The notes below the pieces were generated by a model. That model saw only the letters and a program-made list of their open reading frames with translations, did no database searches and was not told where the DNA came from. Source: CAWKOH01 sp963851245 (lineage in GTDB: Bacteria; Actinomycetota; Acidimicrobiia; Acidimicrobiales; Palsa-688). From it: 64,000 bases of DNA. The stretch is taken from the NCBI GenBank assembly GCA_963851245.1, contig CAWKOH010000012.1:310001-374000 (forward strand), given 5' to 3'. Shown here in pieces: positions 34,555 to 43,397 of this stretch (the stretch's first letter is position 1; the number at the start of each line of letters is the position of its first letter). A program made the position numbers and the translations under genes.

Positions 34555-34586
34555 CCGACCCCCGGAGCGGAGCGGAGGGGCGTCGG
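34555..34586. terminator. Hairpin between convergent genes
   Basis: CCGAC-CCCC (34555-34563) pairs with GGGG-c-GTCGG (34577-34586). It lies between the thioesterase stop at 34503 and the stop of the minus-strand amidohydrolase at 34638, so it could terminate from both sides. It has no T run. Confidence 0.4.
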
Positions 34587-34637
34587 GAAGGACCCATGCC
34601 GGACAGGACCCGCCCAGCCGGAGCATGGTCGCAGCAG

Positions 34638-35858
34638 TCAGTTGGTGCGGCGGTCCGGCGGTTCGAGGTGGTACAGCCTGGTCGCCGTGTACTGCAGCAC
34701 GTTGCCGACGATCTCCTCGGGCAGACCTCTGAGGGAGCGCTCCATCACGACTCGCGGGCTCGGGGACTCGGAGGCCGGGCCCGGAGAGAGACTGGTGGCG
34801 TGAGGGAAATCGGTCTCGAACATTAGATTGTCGGCCAGCTGCTCGATCACCGGCCGCAACGCCTTCTGCTCGAACCAGTACATCCCGTATATCTGCCGGC
34901 GCATGTACTCGCTCGGCAGTAGTCGATCGGGATAGTCCTTGTGGGCACCGACATTGAGCCATTGCCAGTCCATGCTTTCGGCCAGGAACGGGAGCCACCC
35001 GGCTCCGTTCTCGACCGAGACGAACTTCAGGTCGGGGTAGCGATGGCAGACTCCGCTCAGGACCACCTCCGCTATGTTCTGGGCATTGCCGAGCAGCGTC
35101 AGGGAGCTTTCCCTGGTGAAGTCGAGTTTTTTGGACTGGTCGACTGCTCCCTTTAGATCGTCGTCGGAAGCCAGGAACCCGACATGGAAGTTCATGGCCA
35201 GGTCCATTTCCTGAGCCTGGCTCAGCAGCGGTTCCCAATGGTCGTCGATCAGACGCGGCAGACCGACCTTGTCGTAACGGGCCGCGAAAAGGACGCCCTT
35301 GTGTCCCATGTCGTAGGCGCGCTTCATCTCGGTGACGGAGGCATCGATGTCCCAGAAGGGCATCATCATCATCGGGATCAATCGCTTGGGATCGGCTGAG
35401 CAGAAGTCCGTCAGCCAGTCGTTGTAGGCCCGGACGCACTCGGTGGCCAGCTCGTGCGGCATCTCGTTCAGGAACACGTGACTGTGGAACCCCAAGATGT
35501 TCGGATAGAGAACGGAGTAGTAGACGCCGGCGTCGTCCATGTAGGACAGGCGTTCCCGAGCATCTACGGCCGCCGGCAGGGCCTCCTCGAGTTTCCTCGG
35601 ATGTGAGGGCGGGAACTCGGGCCAGCCCGCCTGGGCGAAGGCGCCGACGCCGTACAGCTTGCGCGACCCGACGTACCACCAATCCTCGCCGCGCCTCTCG
35701 TGGTACTTGACGTGGGGGACCAGGTCGCCCCACTTCGAAGAGACACGTGACGTCCACAGGTCGGCCGGCTCGATCACGTGCGAGTCGACATCGGCGACCG
35801 CGTATCGCTCGCACAGCGCCACTCCCGTGGTGTCATCGGCCACTGTTCCGGCCTCCAT
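34638..35858 (-). CDS. Amidohydrolase-2 family metal-dependent hydrolase/decarboxylase (copy 3)
   Basis: The 406-residue PF04909 protein has the metal motif VADVDSHVIEPADLW, barrel His in MNFHVGFLA, and FETDFPHATSLSPG. It is the closest relative of the protein at 17073. A P450 closely related to the neighbour of that copy ends 121 bp upstream on the same strand, so the pair is duplicated as a block. The intervening gap has a minus-strand -10 TATACT (35944-35949) followed by AAGTAAGTAAGCGC, a family-A-like element. It may therefore have its own promoter in addition to read-through. Confidence 0.87.
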   Translation of the reverse strand: MEAGTVADDTTGVALCERYAVADVDSHVIEPADLWTSRVSSKWGDLVPHVKYHERRGEDWWYVGSRKLYGVGAFAQAGWPEFPPSHPRKLEEALPAAVDARERLSYMDDAGVYYSVLYPNILGFHSHVFLNEMPHELATECVRAYNDWLTDFCSADPKRLIPMMMMPFWDIDASVTEMKRAYDMGHKGVLFAARYDKVGLPRLIDDHWEPLLSQAQEMDLAMNFHVGFLASDDDLKGAVDQSKKLDFTRESSLTLLGNAQNIAEVVLSGVCHRYPDLKFVSVENGAGWLPFLAESMDWQWLNVGAHKDYPDRLLPSEYMRRQIYGMYWFEQKALRPVIEQLADNLMFETDFPHATSLSPGPASESPSPRVVMERSLRGLPEEIVGNVLQYTATRLYHLEPPDRRTN

Positions 35859-35930
35859 TTCTGTCTTCTTTGCGGTAGTGAGATGCTGTGCGTGGCTTCC
35901 GGCTCAACCTGGGGGTATGAGCATAGAGAG

Positions 35931-35949
35931 CGCTTACTTACTTAGTATA
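35931..35949 (-). promoter_or_regulatory. Minus-strand promoter with family-A-like element
   Basis: On the minus strand TATACT (35949-35944) precedes AAGTAAGTAAGCGC. The half-site AAGTAAG recalls GTAAGTAC at 2240 and CTTACTT at 6868. It lies about 75-90 bp upstream of the amidohydrolase start at 35858. Confidence 0.4.
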
Positions 35950-35979
35950 GCCGCCGGACGGGATGTCCGGCAATAGCCC

Positions 35980-37206
35980 CTAGAAACCCACACGGGGACC
36001 CGGAGCGAAGGTGATGGGTACCTCGAGCGGGGCCCGATTGAAAGCGCTGTGGTACGAAATCACCGCCCCCGGTTCCTCCAGCTGCACATTCTCGACACGG
36101 CGCAGCAATTCCTCGAGCGCGATCCGCAGGTTCATCCGGGCGAAGTTCGACCCGGCGCAGCGGTGCGGTCCGGCGCCGAAAGCCAGGTGCCGGATGCTCT
36201 TGCGGGAAAGGTCGAACCGGTCCGGATCGGGAAACTCTGACTCGTCCCGGTTGGCGGAGGCCCACGAGATGAGGACTCTCTCCCCCTCTTTGATGGTCTG
36301 GCCACCGACCTCGCAATCCTCGGTCACGGTGCGACCGATGAAGACGAAGGGGCCATCGAGGCGGAGCAGCTCCTCTATGCCTTCGGAGATGAGATCGGTG
36401 CGGCCGCCGAGAAGGGCCGGAATCTCGGGCTGACGGGCGAACCTGATCATGAACTGCCCAAGGGCACCGGCCGTTGTGTCCAGTCCTCCGAGGATCAGGA
36501 GCTGGATCAGACCATAGACCTCGGTATCGGTGATCGGCCGGCCCTCGATCTCAGCGGCCAGGATGGCGTCGACGACGTCGCCCTGGGGTGGCTGGTGGCG
36601 CCGCTCGCCCACGAACTCGGTCATCCACCTGAACATCCCTTCCCACGCTTCTCGCCCCTTGGGGTGGTTGGGCACCGAGGCCGCCATCGACATCTGATTG
36701 ATCTCGACCAGCTGGTCGGGTGGGGCGTGAAGGACCTGGTCGAAGAATGCCAACCCCGGGAAGGGACGAGCGAACTCCGACATGAACTCGCATCTCCCGT
36801 TCTCGATGAAGGCGTCGATGAGACCGGTCACCAGCTTCCTGATCGGCTGCTCGTAGCGGGAGACGACGGCGGGGGTGAAGTAGGCGTTTATGAGACGCTT
36901 GTAGTCCCGGTGGATCGGTGGGTCTGACCACTCCGGGATGGGTGGCACGACCACCTCGATCTGGGTGAGGCCGACGCCTTTCGCCGAGCTGAAGGTCTGC
37001 CAGTCCTGGGCCACCCCGAGCACGTCCTCATATCCGGTGACGACCCAGTGGCCGCCGTACTGATCGGTGTGGGTTACCGGACATTGGGCGCGCATGCGAC
37101 CGAGCGCGTCGTGGATGTGGGTCCCGAGAATCGGGGAGGCGTAGTCGAAGTGTTCGGCGCACCACTCGTCCGTGGGGGGCCCCGCTGTAGACGGCCCTGG
37201 GTTCAT
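35980..37206 (-). CDS. Cytochrome P450 (copy 2)
   Basis: The 408-residue P450 has the I-helix LGGLDTTAGALG, EELLRLDGP for ExxR, and the haem loop FGAGPHRCAGSNFAR. It is a close paralogue of the P450 at 18740 across the whole length. ATG 37206 is preferred over an open frame starting at 37254 because AAGGGGG lies upstream, matching the paralogue. Upstream, AGAGTGAGCGATTAC (37258-37272) contains the GTGAG half-site. It probably shares the substrate class of its paralogue and needs a ferredoxin; the nearest visible is at 20196. It is transcribed toward the amidohydrolase-2 gene at 34638. Confidence 0.93.
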   Translation of the reverse strand: MNPGPSTAGPPTDEWCAEHFDYASPILGTHIHDALGRMRAQCPVTHTDQYGGHWVVTGYEDVLGVAQDWQTFSSAKGVGLTQIEVVVPPIPEWSDPPIHRDYKRLINAYFTPAVVSRYEQPIRKLVTGLIDAFIENGRCEFMSEFARPFPGLAFFDQVLHAPPDQLVEINQMSMAASVPNHPKGREAWEGMFRWMTEFVGERRHQPPQGDVVDAILAAEIEGRPITDTEVYGLIQLLILGGLDTTAGALGQFMIRFARQPEIPALLGGRTDLISEGIEELLRLDGPFVFIGRTVTEDCEVGGQTIKEGERVLISWASANRDESEFPDPDRFDLSRKSIRHLAFGAGPHRCAGSNFARMNLRIALEELLRRVENVQLEEPGAVISYHSAFNRAPLEVPITFAPGPRVGF

Positions 37207-37257
37207 CGCACCCCCTTGCTGGTCGGTTGGCCGGAACTTTCCGAACCCCACCATAAC

Positions 37258-37272
37258 AGAGTGAGCGATTAC
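37258..37272 (-). promoter_or_regulatory. GTGAG-containing element upstream of P450 copy 2
   Basis: AGAGTGAGCGATTAC has one clear GTGAG half-site and a weaker GATTAC partner. It lies about 55 bp upstream of the minus-strand P450 start and fits the position of other family-A elements, but symmetry is poor. Confidence 0.3.
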
Positions 37273-37287
37273 CCTCCCAGGGATCGT

Positions 37288-37779
37288 CTACGCCTGATCG
37301 AAGAGCTGTGTGAGGAGGGCGGGCGCCTCTGGCCCGCCGTCGATGACGTGGTTGGTCCGTCTGGTCACCCGCCAGCCGCTATCGGTGCGCCGGAACTCCC
37401 AGTGGTTCGCGGACAGGCGCCACACTTCGTAGCCCTCGTCGGTATGGCGGTAGACCCGCGTGTACCCCGTGGCGGTGGCTCGATCTCCGTCTATCCGCAC
37501 GATGGGAAAGGCCGGTATGTGAGCGGAGCCTCCGCGAATCAGTGATTGATGGCCCTCACCGTGGACCATGGCGGCGATGGCGGGCGGGCCGATCAGGTAC
37601 GAGAGATCGGATTCCAGGATCCCGTCATCCGCGAACAGCGATGCCGCCGCCTCGGCGTTACCGGTGTCCACGGCCGGTCCCCAGGTGTTGATCAATCGGT
37701 GAACCGCCACTTCGTCCTCGAGTAACCCGACCCGGCGCTCCAAGGCGTCCAAACGATCATGCACTGGCGTATCATCCAC
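37288..37779 (-). CDS. SnoaL-like / NTF2-fold protein
   Basis: The 163-residue protein has a predicted N-terminal helix rich in charged residues (LDALERRVGLLEDEVAVHRL) and then an NTF2-like domain with SLFADDGILES, ATGYTRVYRHTDEGYE and WEFRRTDSGWRVTRRTN. It matches polyketide-cyclase/SnoaL-4-type proteins that may be hydratases, isomerases or binding proteins. It lies upstream of the P450 at 35980 on the same strand, 81 bp away, as another SnoaL gene lies beside the paralogous P450 at 18740. The function is not readable from sequence. Confidence 0.8.
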   Translation of the reverse strand: MDDTPVHDRLDALERRVGLLEDEVAVHRLINTWGPAVDTGNAEAAASLFADDGILESDLSYLIGPPAIAAMVHGEGHQSLIRGGSAHIPAFPIVRIDGDRATATGYTRVYRHTDEGYEVWRLSANHWEFRRTDSGWRVTRRTNHVIDGGPEAPALLTQLFDQA

Positions 37780-37813
37780 GGCGCACCTCCCAGAGGCCGA
37801 GACCCGATCGGCC

Positions 37814-39027
37814 CTAGACCCGGTATGGATAGTCCTCGCCGGGCCAAGTTATTACGCCTCGGGCGCGATAGTCGTCGATGGCGGAACCGTCATAGCCGAG
37901 CTCGCCCAGGACCTCCCGCGTGTGCTGTCCCAGCATCGGGGCAGCCCGCTCGGGCCGTCCCGGCGTGTCGGAGAACGTGATGAGGTTGCCGAACTGGCGC
38001 ACCCGCCCGAGGAGCGGGTGCTCGTACTCGGCGACGAGCCCGAGGCGAAGGAGCTCGTCGTCGAAGAGGATCGTTTCCCCGTCCCAGGTGTCCACGGAGA
38101 TGTCCGCCGGAACCCCGGCCGCAAGCAGCTCCCGGCGCCAGTTGGTCGCCAGGTCTCCCATGAACGACCGTTCGAGCTCTCGGTCAGCTCGGCTCGGTGC
38201 TCGACCCGGCCGGCGGGGTGGCGAACCTCGGGTCGTCCTGCAGGGCTGGGCGCCCGAGCACCCGGCAGAGCGCCGGCCAGTGATCAGCCCGCACCGCGGC
38301 GAGCTGAAGCCACCCGTCCTGAGTCTCGTAAAGCCGGTACAGGGCGTCGAGGCCCAGTTGCTCCCGGTCAAGGGTGGGCCGGGGCGAAGGCGAACCTCCG
38401 GCGTCGAGCCAGGAATCGGCAGTGTAGAGCATCGAGCCGTGAAAGATGGATGTCCACATCGACTGGCCTTGCCCGGTGCGATTACGGTGGAACAGGGCGA
38501 TGAGTAAGGCCGTCACCGACGGCATGGCCGAAGCGACATCGCCATGGCCGTAGCGGTACCACATCGGCGGGTTGCCCTCGGCGACGGGACCCTGCTCCCA
38601 CTCGATACCGCACGCCGCCTGGCCCAGAGGGTCGAGCCCGCCGAGATGGGCGAGAGGCCCGCTGGCGCCGTACATGAACGTGTTGCAGTAGAGGATGTCC
38701 GGCTTTGACCGCCCGGCATTGGTCGTAGCCAACACCGAGGCGGTCGGCCGTTCCCAGGGTCATGTTGTGGTGGACGATGTCGGCGCCGGCCACCAGCTCG
38801 AGGGCGATGCGCAAGCCGTCGGGCTGCTTCAGGTCGAGGGCTATATCGCGCTTGCCCCGCTGGCAGCCCATGAACGATCCGATCACAGTGTTGCGCATTC
38901 CATCACCGCGGGTGGGCTCAACCTTGATGACATCAGCACCCAGGTCGGCCAGCAGCATCGGCCCGAAAGGCCCGGCCAGGTACTGTCCGAAATCGATCAC
39001 CCGGATGCCTTCGAGCGGCCCCGGCAC
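37814..39027 (-). pseudogene. Family III CoA-transferase broken by three frameshifts
   Basis: Starting from GTG 39027, IRVIDFGQYLAGPFGPMLLA through TADRLGVGYDQCRAV follows the family. One extra A in a TTT/AAA run at 38704-38706 then shifts the frame. The next section (KPDILYCNTFMYG, catalytic-Asp region GGLDPLGQAA, through DPRFATPP) is in a second frame. Apparent one-base losses near 38208 and 38178 move the rest (SFMGDLATNWRRELLAAGVP to the end) into a third. Re-joined, it would encode a normal CoA-transferase of about 400 residues. Sequencing error cannot be excluded, but the adjacent gene of the same family is also broken. Confidence 0.8.
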
Positions 39028-39028
39028 G

Positions 39029-40174
39029 TCAGATCACGCCTCTCGCCCGCAGGGCCGCCACCTCTGTCTCGGCGTAGCCCAAGGACCCGAGTACTTCTCC
39101 GGTGTGGGCGCCAGGTTCAGGCTGCGGGCCCTTGACGGCGCCCGGCGTGGACTCGAGGAAGATGATCACGCCGACCTGGGTGGTGGGGCCGATTTCCGGG
39201 TCGTCGACCTGCACCACTCCGCCGGTCTCTCTCAGCTGGGGGTGATCGAAGCGTTCGGCCGGCGCCACGATAGCTTCGCTGCCTAGACCGGCCGAGTGCA
39301 GCTCCTCGATCAGCTCGGCCCGATCGCGTTGTTTGAAGGCCTCCCGTCGCCGGGCCTCGTACTCGGCTCGCTGCTCCGGCGGCATGGACCAGAGCGTCGC
39401 CATCGGGACATCGTCGACGCCGAGGATTTCGGCCTCGCTCCGGGTCGGGGCTATCCCCGACATCGTCGAGGCGTGGATCCATTCGCCATTGGCGCATTCA
39501 TAGATCGAGTTCTGATGGATACCGGGCGGGTGGACCTTGTCCAGCAGAAACTGCCCTTTGTCGGTCCAGTTCCAGTTCTGGGTGGTGAGCGAGAGGACGC
39601 CCTGTAGCAGGGATATCTCGACCAGCTGGCCGCGTCCGGTGCGGTCCCGGGCCACCAGGGCGGACATTATCCCGGTCGGCACCAGCAACATGGCCCCGAA
39701 GCTCGCCACCGGGCTGTGCAGGAAGACCGGGCCCGAACGGAAGCTGGTGTTCTCCCACTGTTGCCCGGTCCGGGCGTGGACCAGCGCCTCCTACCCGGGC
39801 AGGTGCTCATGGCGCGTACCGGACGGCCACGCAGGGAGAGAGCAGTAGATCAGGCGGGGGACTTCATGGCGGAGCGATTCGTAGTCGAGACCCCATCCAG
39901 CCATGGTCCCGGCAGCGAAAGCCTCCACGAGCACGTCCGCGGTCGCGCACAGCTCGCGGAAGATGCGAACCCCTTCGGGTCGCTCGAGGTCAAGGGTCAC
40001 CGAGCGACGGCTGCGGTTGTACACACGAGAGGCGGGAGAGGCGCGGTCGGGCCGGCCCCCCGGCGGCTCGATCTTGATGACGTCGGCGCCGTGTTCGGCG
40101 AGCTGCAGCACACCCAGCGGCCCAGCAATACCGCCCGACAGATCGAGTATGCGCACGCCGTCCAGAGCCTGCAC
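39029..40174 (-). pseudogene. Family III CoA-transferase interrupted by an in-frame TAG
   Basis: GTG 40174 starts VRILDLSGGIAGPLGVLQLA, and similarity continues to TRHEHLPG. An in-frame TAG at 39793-39791 stands where the family has Tyr (LPGYEA), and the frame continues at once with EALVHARTGQQWENTSF and then to the normal end at 39029. A single TAC-to-TAG change explains it. The product would be a 127-residue fragment unless the stop is read through. The gene lies 3 bp after the dienelactone-hydrolase stop and 1 bp before the other broken CoA-transferase, so an operon of two tandem CoA-transferases has decayed. Confidence 0.85.
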
Positions 40175-40177
40175 GGG

Positions 40178-40870
40178 TCAGGTGCCGGTGTGGGTCTTCA
40201 TGAAGGCCACAGCATCGCGCCAGGCCGCCTGGTCGGCTTCGGCGTGACGCATCGGGCCCCACGGCGCAGAGAAGGCGTGGCCGGCCCCGGCGTAGCGACG
40301 TACCTCGGCATCCACCCCCCAACGGTCGATGCGGGCGAGCAGGTCGTCGAGTAGTTCGGGCGGCATCACCATGTCCTGGTCCCCGTAGATGAAGAGGGTC
40401 GGGCAGGTCAGCTGCCAGATCAGGTCCATGGGATGGGTGGGATTGTGGGACCCCAGTTCGGCGAAGAGCGGCTGGCTGGGGAAGAACAGGACGGCCGCGG
40501 CGATGTCTCCCCTCATACAGGCGGCCAGCCAGGCCAGCGTCCCGCCCGTGCAGTAGCCCCAGACGCAGACTCGTGCGGAGTCGACGTCGGGTCTGGCCCG
40601 AAGGTCGTCGACCGCGCCGGCCAGGTCGCGGGCTCCACAGGTGAAATCGAGCCGGCCGATGTGCTCGATGACTTCGGTGAAATCGTCGTAGGCCTCCCGG
40701 TTCTTCGGTCCCTGGCCGTGGTAGTAGTCGGGAACCACCGTGGCGTAACCGATGTCGACCAGGCGGTCTTGCACGCCGCGGATGAAGTTGTTGACCCCGT
40801 AGGCCTCGGCACCGAGTACCACGGCGGGATGCGGCCCCGGCCCGGCCGGCAGTGCCACCTCGATCGCCAT
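40178..40870 (-). CDS. Dienelactone hydrolase family protein
   Basis: The 230-residue alpha/beta-hydrolase has the nucleophile Cys in VWGYCTGGTLAWL, the acid in IYGDQDMVMPPE and the His in GAGHAFSAPWG, the Cys-Asp-His triad of dienelactone hydrolases. ATG 40870 is chosen because GGGAGGG lies just upstream; the open frame reaches to 40984. It hydrolyses lactones or enol esters arising from ring cleavage or Baeyer-Villiger oxidation. It is the first gene of a minus-strand operon whose two CoA-transferase genes are broken, and is divergent from the TetR gene at 40936. It appears intact. Confidence 0.88.
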   Translation of the reverse strand: MAIEVALPAGPGPHPAVVLGAEAYGVNNFIRGVQDRLVDIGYATVVPDYYHGQGPKNREAYDDFTEVIEHIGRLDFTCGARDLAGAVDDLRARPDVDSARVCVWGYCTGGTLAWLAACMRGDIAAAVLFFPSQPLFAELGSHNPTHPMDLIWQLTCPTLFIYGDQDMVMPPELLDDLLARIDRWGVDAEVRRYAGAGHAFSAPWGPMRHAEADQAAWRDAVAFMKTHTGT

Positions 40871-40935
40871 CCATCCCTCCCACGTACTGGCGGCGAGCCG
40901 ACCCGCCTGCGCAGCGACAGTATGCTGACACCAAT

Positions 40936-41646
40936 ATGAGTGGGCCGTCAAGAGACGTCGCGGCCGGCAGCCGGTCGGCTCCACCGCGGCGCCGCTACGA
41001 CAGTGCCGTCCGGCGTCGGCGGGCGGCCGAGACCCGGGACCGCATCCTCGAGTCCGGTTCGGCCCTGGTTCACGGCTTCCCGAGCTGGGACTGGCGAGAA
41101 CTGACTTTCCGGGCCGTCGCCGAGCGCGCCGGTGTGAGCGAACGCACCGTGTACCGCCACTTCTCGACCGAGCAGGAACTGCACCGCGCCATCATGAGGC
41201 GCCTCGAAGAGGAAGCCGGAATCACGTACGAAGGGCTCCGCTTGGCGGACCTGGCCGATGTCACCGCTCGCATTCTGGAATCGACCTTGTCGTTCGCGGT
41301 GGCTCCAGATCGGGCCACGCCGCCTTTCGTTGAAGAGGATCTTCGCCGGCGCCAGGCCCTGCTGGCGGCGGTGACGGAGGTCACCCCCAACTGGCCCGAG
41401 CGCGAACGCCAGATGGCGGCAGCCGTCCTCGATGTCTGCTGGGCCATCCCCTCTTACGAGCGGCTCATCGCCAGCTGGAACCTGGATCCTCCCGAGGCCA
41501 CCCGGGCCGTCACAGGGACGATCGGCTTGGTCCTCGAGGCCATCCGGGATGGCCGGCGCCCATGGGCGGCGGCCTCCCCCTCCAAGAAGGGGCGCCGTCC
41601 CAGAGGGCTCCTGGCGCAGGACGCTGAACGCCGGCCAGCTCCTTAG
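40936..41646 (+). CDS. TetR-family transcriptional regulator
   Basis: The 236-residue protein has an N-terminal helix-turn-helix: ILESGSALVHGFPSW, then FRAVAERAGVSERTVYRHFS and TEQELHRAIM (about residues 35-95). The ligand domain is short and ends in a basic tail (SKKGRRPRG). ATG 40936 is used; the frame is open further up but overlaps the divergent promoter. It is divergent from the dienelactone-hydrolase operon (65 bp gap), the classical arrangement for a local repressor. It is not closely related to the two TetR proteins at 47384 and 56884. Confidence 0.88.
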   Translation: MSGPSRDVAAGSRSAPPRRRYDSAVRRRRAAETRDRILESGSALVHGFPSWDWRELTFRAVAERAGVSERTVYRHFSTEQELHRAIMRRLEEEAGITYEGLRLADLADVTARILESTLSFAVAPDRATPPFVEEDLRRRQALLAAVTEVTPNWPERERQMAAAVLDVCWAIPSYERLIASWNLDPPEATRAVTGTIGLVLEAIRDGRRPWAAASPSKKGRRPRGLLAQDAERRPAP

Positions 41647-41671
41647 TTGCCAACCGCCCGGGGGGCGGCAA
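41647..41671 (+). terminator. Hairpin after TetR gene
   Basis: CCGCC (41654-41658) pairs with GGCGG (41664-41668), extended by TTG/CAA (41647-41649, 41669-41671) across a small bulge. It follows the TetR stop directly; no strong T run is present. Confidence 0.35.
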
Positions 41672-41752
41672 TAATATCAAGTAGTTGTGTTCCTGCCGGC
41701 CGCACCGAAGCGGCGCTGCGGCGTCTGGCAATGGAAGGGCGAGGTGCGATAA

Positions 41753-42580
41753 ATGGATGTGATCACGACCAAAAAACTGGGGGACACGGTCGGCGCCGAG
41801 GTCCTGGACGTCGATCGTGAGTGCCTCCTCCACGACGACGCTTTCCCGCAGGCCTTCCTCGAAGCGCTCGATGCGAACGGGGTCCTGCTCTTCCGTGAAC
41901 TGCACATCGATGACTCCACCCAGGTGGCGTTCTGCAAGCGTCTCGGTGACGTGGTGGCGGTACCGAGCCATCCCACCCCGGAGATAACAGTCATCAGTCT
42001 CGATCCGGGCAACCGGCTCGCCGAATACTTCCGGGGCGCGTTCCTGTGGCACCTGGACGGGACCATGGACGACATTCCCTCGAAGGCGTCGGTCCTGACC
42101 GCTCACGTGACGGCCGAATCGGGCGGCGAGACCGAGTTCGCCAGCACATACGTCGGGTACGACCTCCTGTCCGAGGAGGAGAAGAAACGGTTCCGGTCGC
42201 TACGGGTGGTCCACACTTTCGAAGCAACGCAACGACGGATCTATCCCGATCCGACCCCCGAGCAACTGGCAGACTGGAACAGCCGGCCCCCGAAAGAGCA
42301 TCCGCTCGTCTGGGAGCACCAGTCGGGACGGTGTTCTCTGGTAGTCGGGGCCACCGCTTCCCACGTCTCCGGTATGGACCGGGACGAGGGAAAGGGTCTG
42401 CTCGAGGATCTTCAGGATCGGGTTACCGCCCCGCAACTCGTCTTTCGCCACAACTGGTCGGTGGGGGACACCGTGATCTGGGACAACCGCGGGGTCGTGC
42501 ACCGGGCCTGCCCGTACGACTCGTCATCGCCGCGTGAGATGCATCGCACGACTCTTGCCGGCGACGAGCCGATCAGATGA
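41753..42580 (+). CDS. TauD/TfdA-family Fe(II)/2-oxoglutarate dioxygenase
   Basis: The 275-residue double-stranded beta-helix enzyme has the iron triad His-x-Asp in FLWHLDGTMDD and the distal His in GVVHRACPYD, with the 2-oxoglutarate-binding Arg in REMHRTTLAG. The family hydroxylates an unactivated carbon next to a heteroatom or carboxylate, using O2 and 2-oxoglutarate. It begins an operon of tightly packed genes (the next start overlaps its stop as ATGA at 42577-42580) with an SDR, a Rieske oxygenase and an amidohydrolase. A hydroxylation followed by SDR oxidation is the natural reading. Confidence 0.92.
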   Translation: MDVITTKKLGDTVGAEVLDVDRECLLHDDAFPQAFLEALDANGVLLFRELHIDDSTQVAFCKRLGDVVAVPSHPTPEITVISLDPGNRLAEYFRGAFLWHLDGTMDDIPSKASVLTAHVTAESGGETEFASTYVGYDLLSEEEKKRFRSLRVVHTFEATQRRIYPDPTPEQLADWNSRPPKEHPLVWEHQSGRCSLVVGATASHVSGMDRDEGKGLLEDLQDRVTAPQLVFRHNWSVGDTVIWDNRGVVHRACPYDSSSPREMHRTTLAGDEPIR

Positions 42581-43323
42581 CTTCGCGTCGCACTGCCATC
42601 ATCACCGGAGGGGCTTCGGGGATCGGGCTGGCCATCAGCGAGCGATCGGCGGCCGACGGAGCCGCCGTCGCCGTCTTCGACTTGAACGGCGAGGCGGCCG
42701 AGGCCGCAGCGAAGGACATCGAGGCGGCCGGCGGGACCGCGATGGGCCTGGCCGTTGATGTAACCGATCGCAAGGGAATCGACGCCGCCGTCGCCAGGGT
42801 GAAAGCCCGGCTGGGGGCGCCCACGATTCTGGTCAACAGCGCCGGTATGACCGGCTTCGATCCGTTCCTGGACATCCCGCTCGACAAGTGGAACAAGATC
42901 CTCGAGGTGAATCTGACCGGCACCTTCAACTGCTGCCAGGCCGTGATCCCGCACATGCTCGAGGCGGGATGGGGCCGGATCGTGAACATCTCTTCATCCA
43001 GCGTGCACAGCGGTTCGGCGCGGATGACCCACTATGTAGCAGCCAAGTCCGGAGTGGTGGGGCTCACCAAGGCGCTGGCCCTGGAGTTCGCGGCGCGGGG
43101 CATCACAGTGAACACCATCCCACCGGGGTTCATCGACACGCCGATGTTGCGCGGCGCGGCGGCGGAGGGGTCAGTCAATATCGACCGCAGCATAGGAACC
43201 ACGCCCGTCGGCCGGGTTGGCCGGCCGGAGGACATTGCCGCCGCCTGCGCCTTCCTTGTGAGCGAGGAGGCCAGCTACATCACGGGCCAGGTGATCGGCG
43301 TCAACGGCGGCCGAAACACCTGA
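42577..43323 (+). CDS. SDR-family oxidoreductase (FabG-like)
   Basis: The 248-residue classical SDR has AIITGGASGIGLAI, the NSAG motif, catalytic Ser in VNISSSSVHSG, and Tyr/Lys in YVAAKSGVV. The C-terminus (ITGQVIGVNGGRN) is complete. Its ATG overlaps the TauD stop, so translation is coupled. It probably oxidises the hydroxyl placed by the TauD or Rieske enzyme to a ketone. The Rieske gene follows after 74 bp with its own ribosome-binding site. Confidence 0.93.
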   Translation: MTSRRTAIITGGASGIGLAISERSAADGAAVAVFDLNGEAAEAAAKDIEAAGGTAMGLAVDVTDRKGIDAAVARVKARLGAPTILVNSAGMTGFDPFLDIPLDKWNKILEVNLTGTFNCCQAVIPHMLEAGWGRIVNISSSSVHSGSARMTHYVAAKSGVVGLTKALALEFAARGITVNTIPPGFIDTPMLRGAAAEGSVNIDRSIGTTPVGRVGRPEDIAAACAFLVSEEASYITGQVIGVNGGRNT

Positions 43324-43397
43324 TAGGCCCGTCCGGATGCGGACGGCCAGAAGGAAGCGAACCGCCAAGGGAAGCGAACTGGCAGGAAGGAGTAGCG

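Noticed and set aside
34207..35814. 535-codon minus-strand open frame across the amidohydrolase at 34638
   Set aside because: It is out of frame with the PF04909 motifs and has low-complexity Arg-rich composition; it is a shadow of the real gene.
37814..38371. Three separate short genes in the frameshifted CoA-transferase
   Set aside because: The pieces align end to end with one family member in successive frames, so they are fragments of one broken gene.
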